Shown here piece after piece: positions 62,725 through 64,000 of a stretch of 64,000 nucleotides of DNA. The notes beneath the pieces are model-generated. The model did no database searches and was not told where the DNA came from. It worked only from the letters and a program-made list of their open reading frames with translations. Source of the stretch: Bradyrhizobium sp. WSM1417 (GTDB lineage Bacteria; Pseudomonadota; Alphaproteobacteria; Rhizobiales; Xanthobacteraceae); NCBI RefSeq assembly GCF_000515415.1, contig NZ_KI911783.1, forward strand, positions 164,501 to 228,500, written 5' to 3'. The number at the start of each line of letters is the position of its first letter. Positions within the stretch are counted from its first letter, which is position 1. Position numbers and translations under genes: made by a program.

Positions 62725-63672
62725 TTACTTGATCAGCCCTTTTTCCTTGTAATAGCGGATCGCGCCGGGGTGCAGCGGAACGGGGCTGCCGCTGGCGGCC
62801 GTCTCGAGCTTGATCTCCTTGCCGGCCGCATGCGCGTTGGCGAGCTCGGGCAGCGACTCGTAGATCAGTTTTGTCATCTGGTAGGCGAGATCGTCCGACA
62901 CCGCCGAGCTGGTGACGAGATAGTTGATCACGGCCGCGGTCGGCACGTCCTTATCCTGCCCGGTGTAGGTGTTGGCGGGAATGGTCGCCGCGACGAAGGG
63001 CAGGCCGATCTTGTCGACGGTCTCCTTCGGCACCGACACCACCGTGATCGGGCTCGAGGTCGACAGATCCTTCAGCGAGGCCACGCCGAGGCCGGCCGAT
63101 TGCAAGGTCGCGGCGAGCTGGCGGTTCTTCATGAGATCGACGGATTCGGCAAACGGCAGATACTCGACCTTGCCGAGATCCTTGTAGCTCATGCCGGCCG
63201 CCGCCAGGATCGCGCGCGAATTCAGCTCCGTGCCCGATTTCGGCGCGCCGACCGACAGGCTCTTGCCCTTGAGGTCCGCCAGCGTCTTGATGCCGCTCTC
63301 GGCGGTCGCGACGATCTGGATGTAGTTCGGATAGATCGCGCCGATGGTCCTGAGCTTGTCGAGCTTGGACTTGAAGCCCGCTTCCTCGTCGCCATCCCAG
63401 GCGGCCTTGAGCGAGTCGCCCAGCGTGAACGCGATCTCGCCGCGGCCCTGCTGAAGCAGGATCAGGTTCTCGACCGACGCCTTGGTGGCCTGCACCTGCG
63501 TCTTCACGTTCGGAATCTTGTCGCCGTAGATCTTCCCGATCGCGACCCCGAGCGGATAGTAGACGCCGGAGGTGCCGCCGGTCAGCACGTTGATGAAGGA
63601 TTGCGCCTGCGCACAAGGCGCCGACGCCGCCAGAGCAAGAGCCGTGGCCACGCCGAAAATTGTCCGTTTCAT
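62725..63672 (-). CDS. TAXI-family TRAP transporter solute-binding protein
   Basis: The 315-residue periplasmic receptor has a signal peptide (about 1-23, ending AQAQ), then the TAXI pattern: INVLTGGTSGVYYPLGVAIGKIYG, VQATKASVENLILLQQGRGEIAFTLGD, LADLKGKSLSVGAPKSGTELNSRAIL and PLHPGAIRYYKEKG at the end. It captures an organic solute for the fused permease. The ATG at 63672 is preceded by GGGGAGTGG. The permease gene follows after a repeat element. Confidence 0.93.
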   Translation of the reverse strand: MKRTIFGVATALALAASAPCAQAQSFINVLTGGTSGVYYPLGVAIGKIYGDKIPNVKTQVQATKASVENLILLQQGRGEIAFTLGDSLKAAWDGDEEAGFKSKLDKLRTIGAIYPNYIQIVATAESGIKTLADLKGKSLSVGAPKSGTELNSRAILAAAGMSYKDLGKVEYLPFAESVDLMKNRQLAATLQSAGLGVASLKDLSTSSPITVVSVPKETVDKIGLPFVAATIPANTYTGQDKDVPTAAVINYLVTSSAVSDDLAYQMTKLIYESLPELANAHAAGKEIKLETAASGSPVPLHPGAIRYYKEKGLIK

Positions 63673-63835
63673 GTTCTTTCCACTCCCCAAACCGGCCGGG
63701 AAGTTGGCCGGATGAGGGGTGCGGGTCAACCCATCCAAAAGTCAAAACAGGACTGCGGTAAATGGCTGTCCTGGCTCGATTTTTGGGGAACTCGGCGGGT
63801 GCGGCGAGGTGGCGCAGCCAGGCGTGGACAGCCCC

Positions 63836-64000
63836 TCACTGGAAGGTCATGTCCAGGCATTTGGAGATGTCGGAGCCGAGGCCGGACGAGATGATGATGC
63901 AGCCGCGGACTTTCTGCGCGCCCACGTCGGCGGCCCAGACCGAGTAGCCGCCGGGGCCGAAGAAGGAATTGGTGTTCGGCGGCTCGGTCTCGGTGGCGTC
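63836..64000 (-). CDS. 3' end of an unknown gene (partial)
   Basis: A minus-strand reading frame enters from the right edge of the window and ends at TGA 63836-63838; 54 codons are visible. The visible end includes NSFFGPGGYSVWAADVGAQK and, further on, SDISKCLDMTFQ. The composition and clean frame suggest real coding sequence, but the family cannot be named from this fragment. It is upstream of the TAXI receptor on the same strand with a gap of about 160 bases. Confidence 0.6.
   Translation of the reverse strand, partial: DATETEPPNTNSFFGPGGYSVWAADVGAQKVRGCIIISSGLGSDISKCLDMTFQ

Overview
This 64 kb window is GC-rich, densely coding DNA from an alphaproteobacterium of the Bradyrhizobium / Nitrobacteraceae type (Hyphomicrobiales). 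The assignment rests on gene content: an NdvA-like cyclic glucan exporter, a TAXI-TRAP transporter with a DUF1850 partner, a DUF1013 regulator, several PsiF-like or Cys-rich small secreted proteins, three promoters matching the rhizobial general-stress sigma factor EcfG (GGAAC-N16/17-CGTT), and intergenic inverted repeats of the kind common in these genomes. It looks like ordinary chromosome. No phage, integrase, transposase, CRISPR array, rRNA or origin was seen, and there is one tRNA, Leu(CAA).

Layout. 1-5 kb: end of an NHL-repeat protein, HNH endonuclease, dodecin, a membrane diguanylate cyclase broken at a C9 tract, and a HAD hydrolase. 5-12.4 kb: a minus-strand peptide-type ABC importer (OppF, D, C, B and binding protein) led by an M20 amidohydrolase. 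12.6-15 kb: an HtrA-like protein that has lost its catalytic triad, an esterase, and a stress-promoter-driven small membrane protein. 15-21.5 kb: DsbA-like protein, LrgB/LrgA pair, two hotdog thioesterases divergent from a TetR gene with two operator dyads, small secreted proteins, an AbrB transporter, DsbB and tRNA-Leu. 21.7-31 kb: hypotheticals, a membrane DUF2235 hydrolase, a NarL-type two-component pair and small envelope proteins. 31-38.9 kb: two nitronate-monooxygenase-like flavoproteins around an acyl-CoA synthetase and a thioesterase, then aspartase, a YqaA/DedA-type protein and HisE. 39-47 kb: solute-binding protein, glucan exporter, D-Ala-D-Ala carboxypeptidase with a Lys/Ala/Pro tail, FadD, DUF924 and peroxiredoxin. 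47-50.8 kb: ispH-thrB-rnhA and the DUF1013 regulator. 50.8-60 kb: OmpW, a lipoprotein, propionyl-CoA synthetase, two LprI-like TPR paralogues, a CPA1 antiporter, a membrane protein and an SDR. 60-64 kb: the TAXI-TRAP system and the end of a further gene.

Functional themes are uptake of peptides or organic acids, acyl-CoA metabolism (three AMP-forming ligases, three thioesterases), envelope and disulfide chemistry (DsbA-like, DsbB, many paired-Cys secreted proteins), and stress response. I did not find a clear new multi-gene system. The best leads are the triad-less HtrA-like protein, the homopolymer frameshift in the diguanylate cyclase, the three EcfG-type promoters and two pairs of putative operator dyads.

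The only stretch over 300 bases without a gene is 1726-2042, which holds the dodecin stress promoter and nothing else that I can see.
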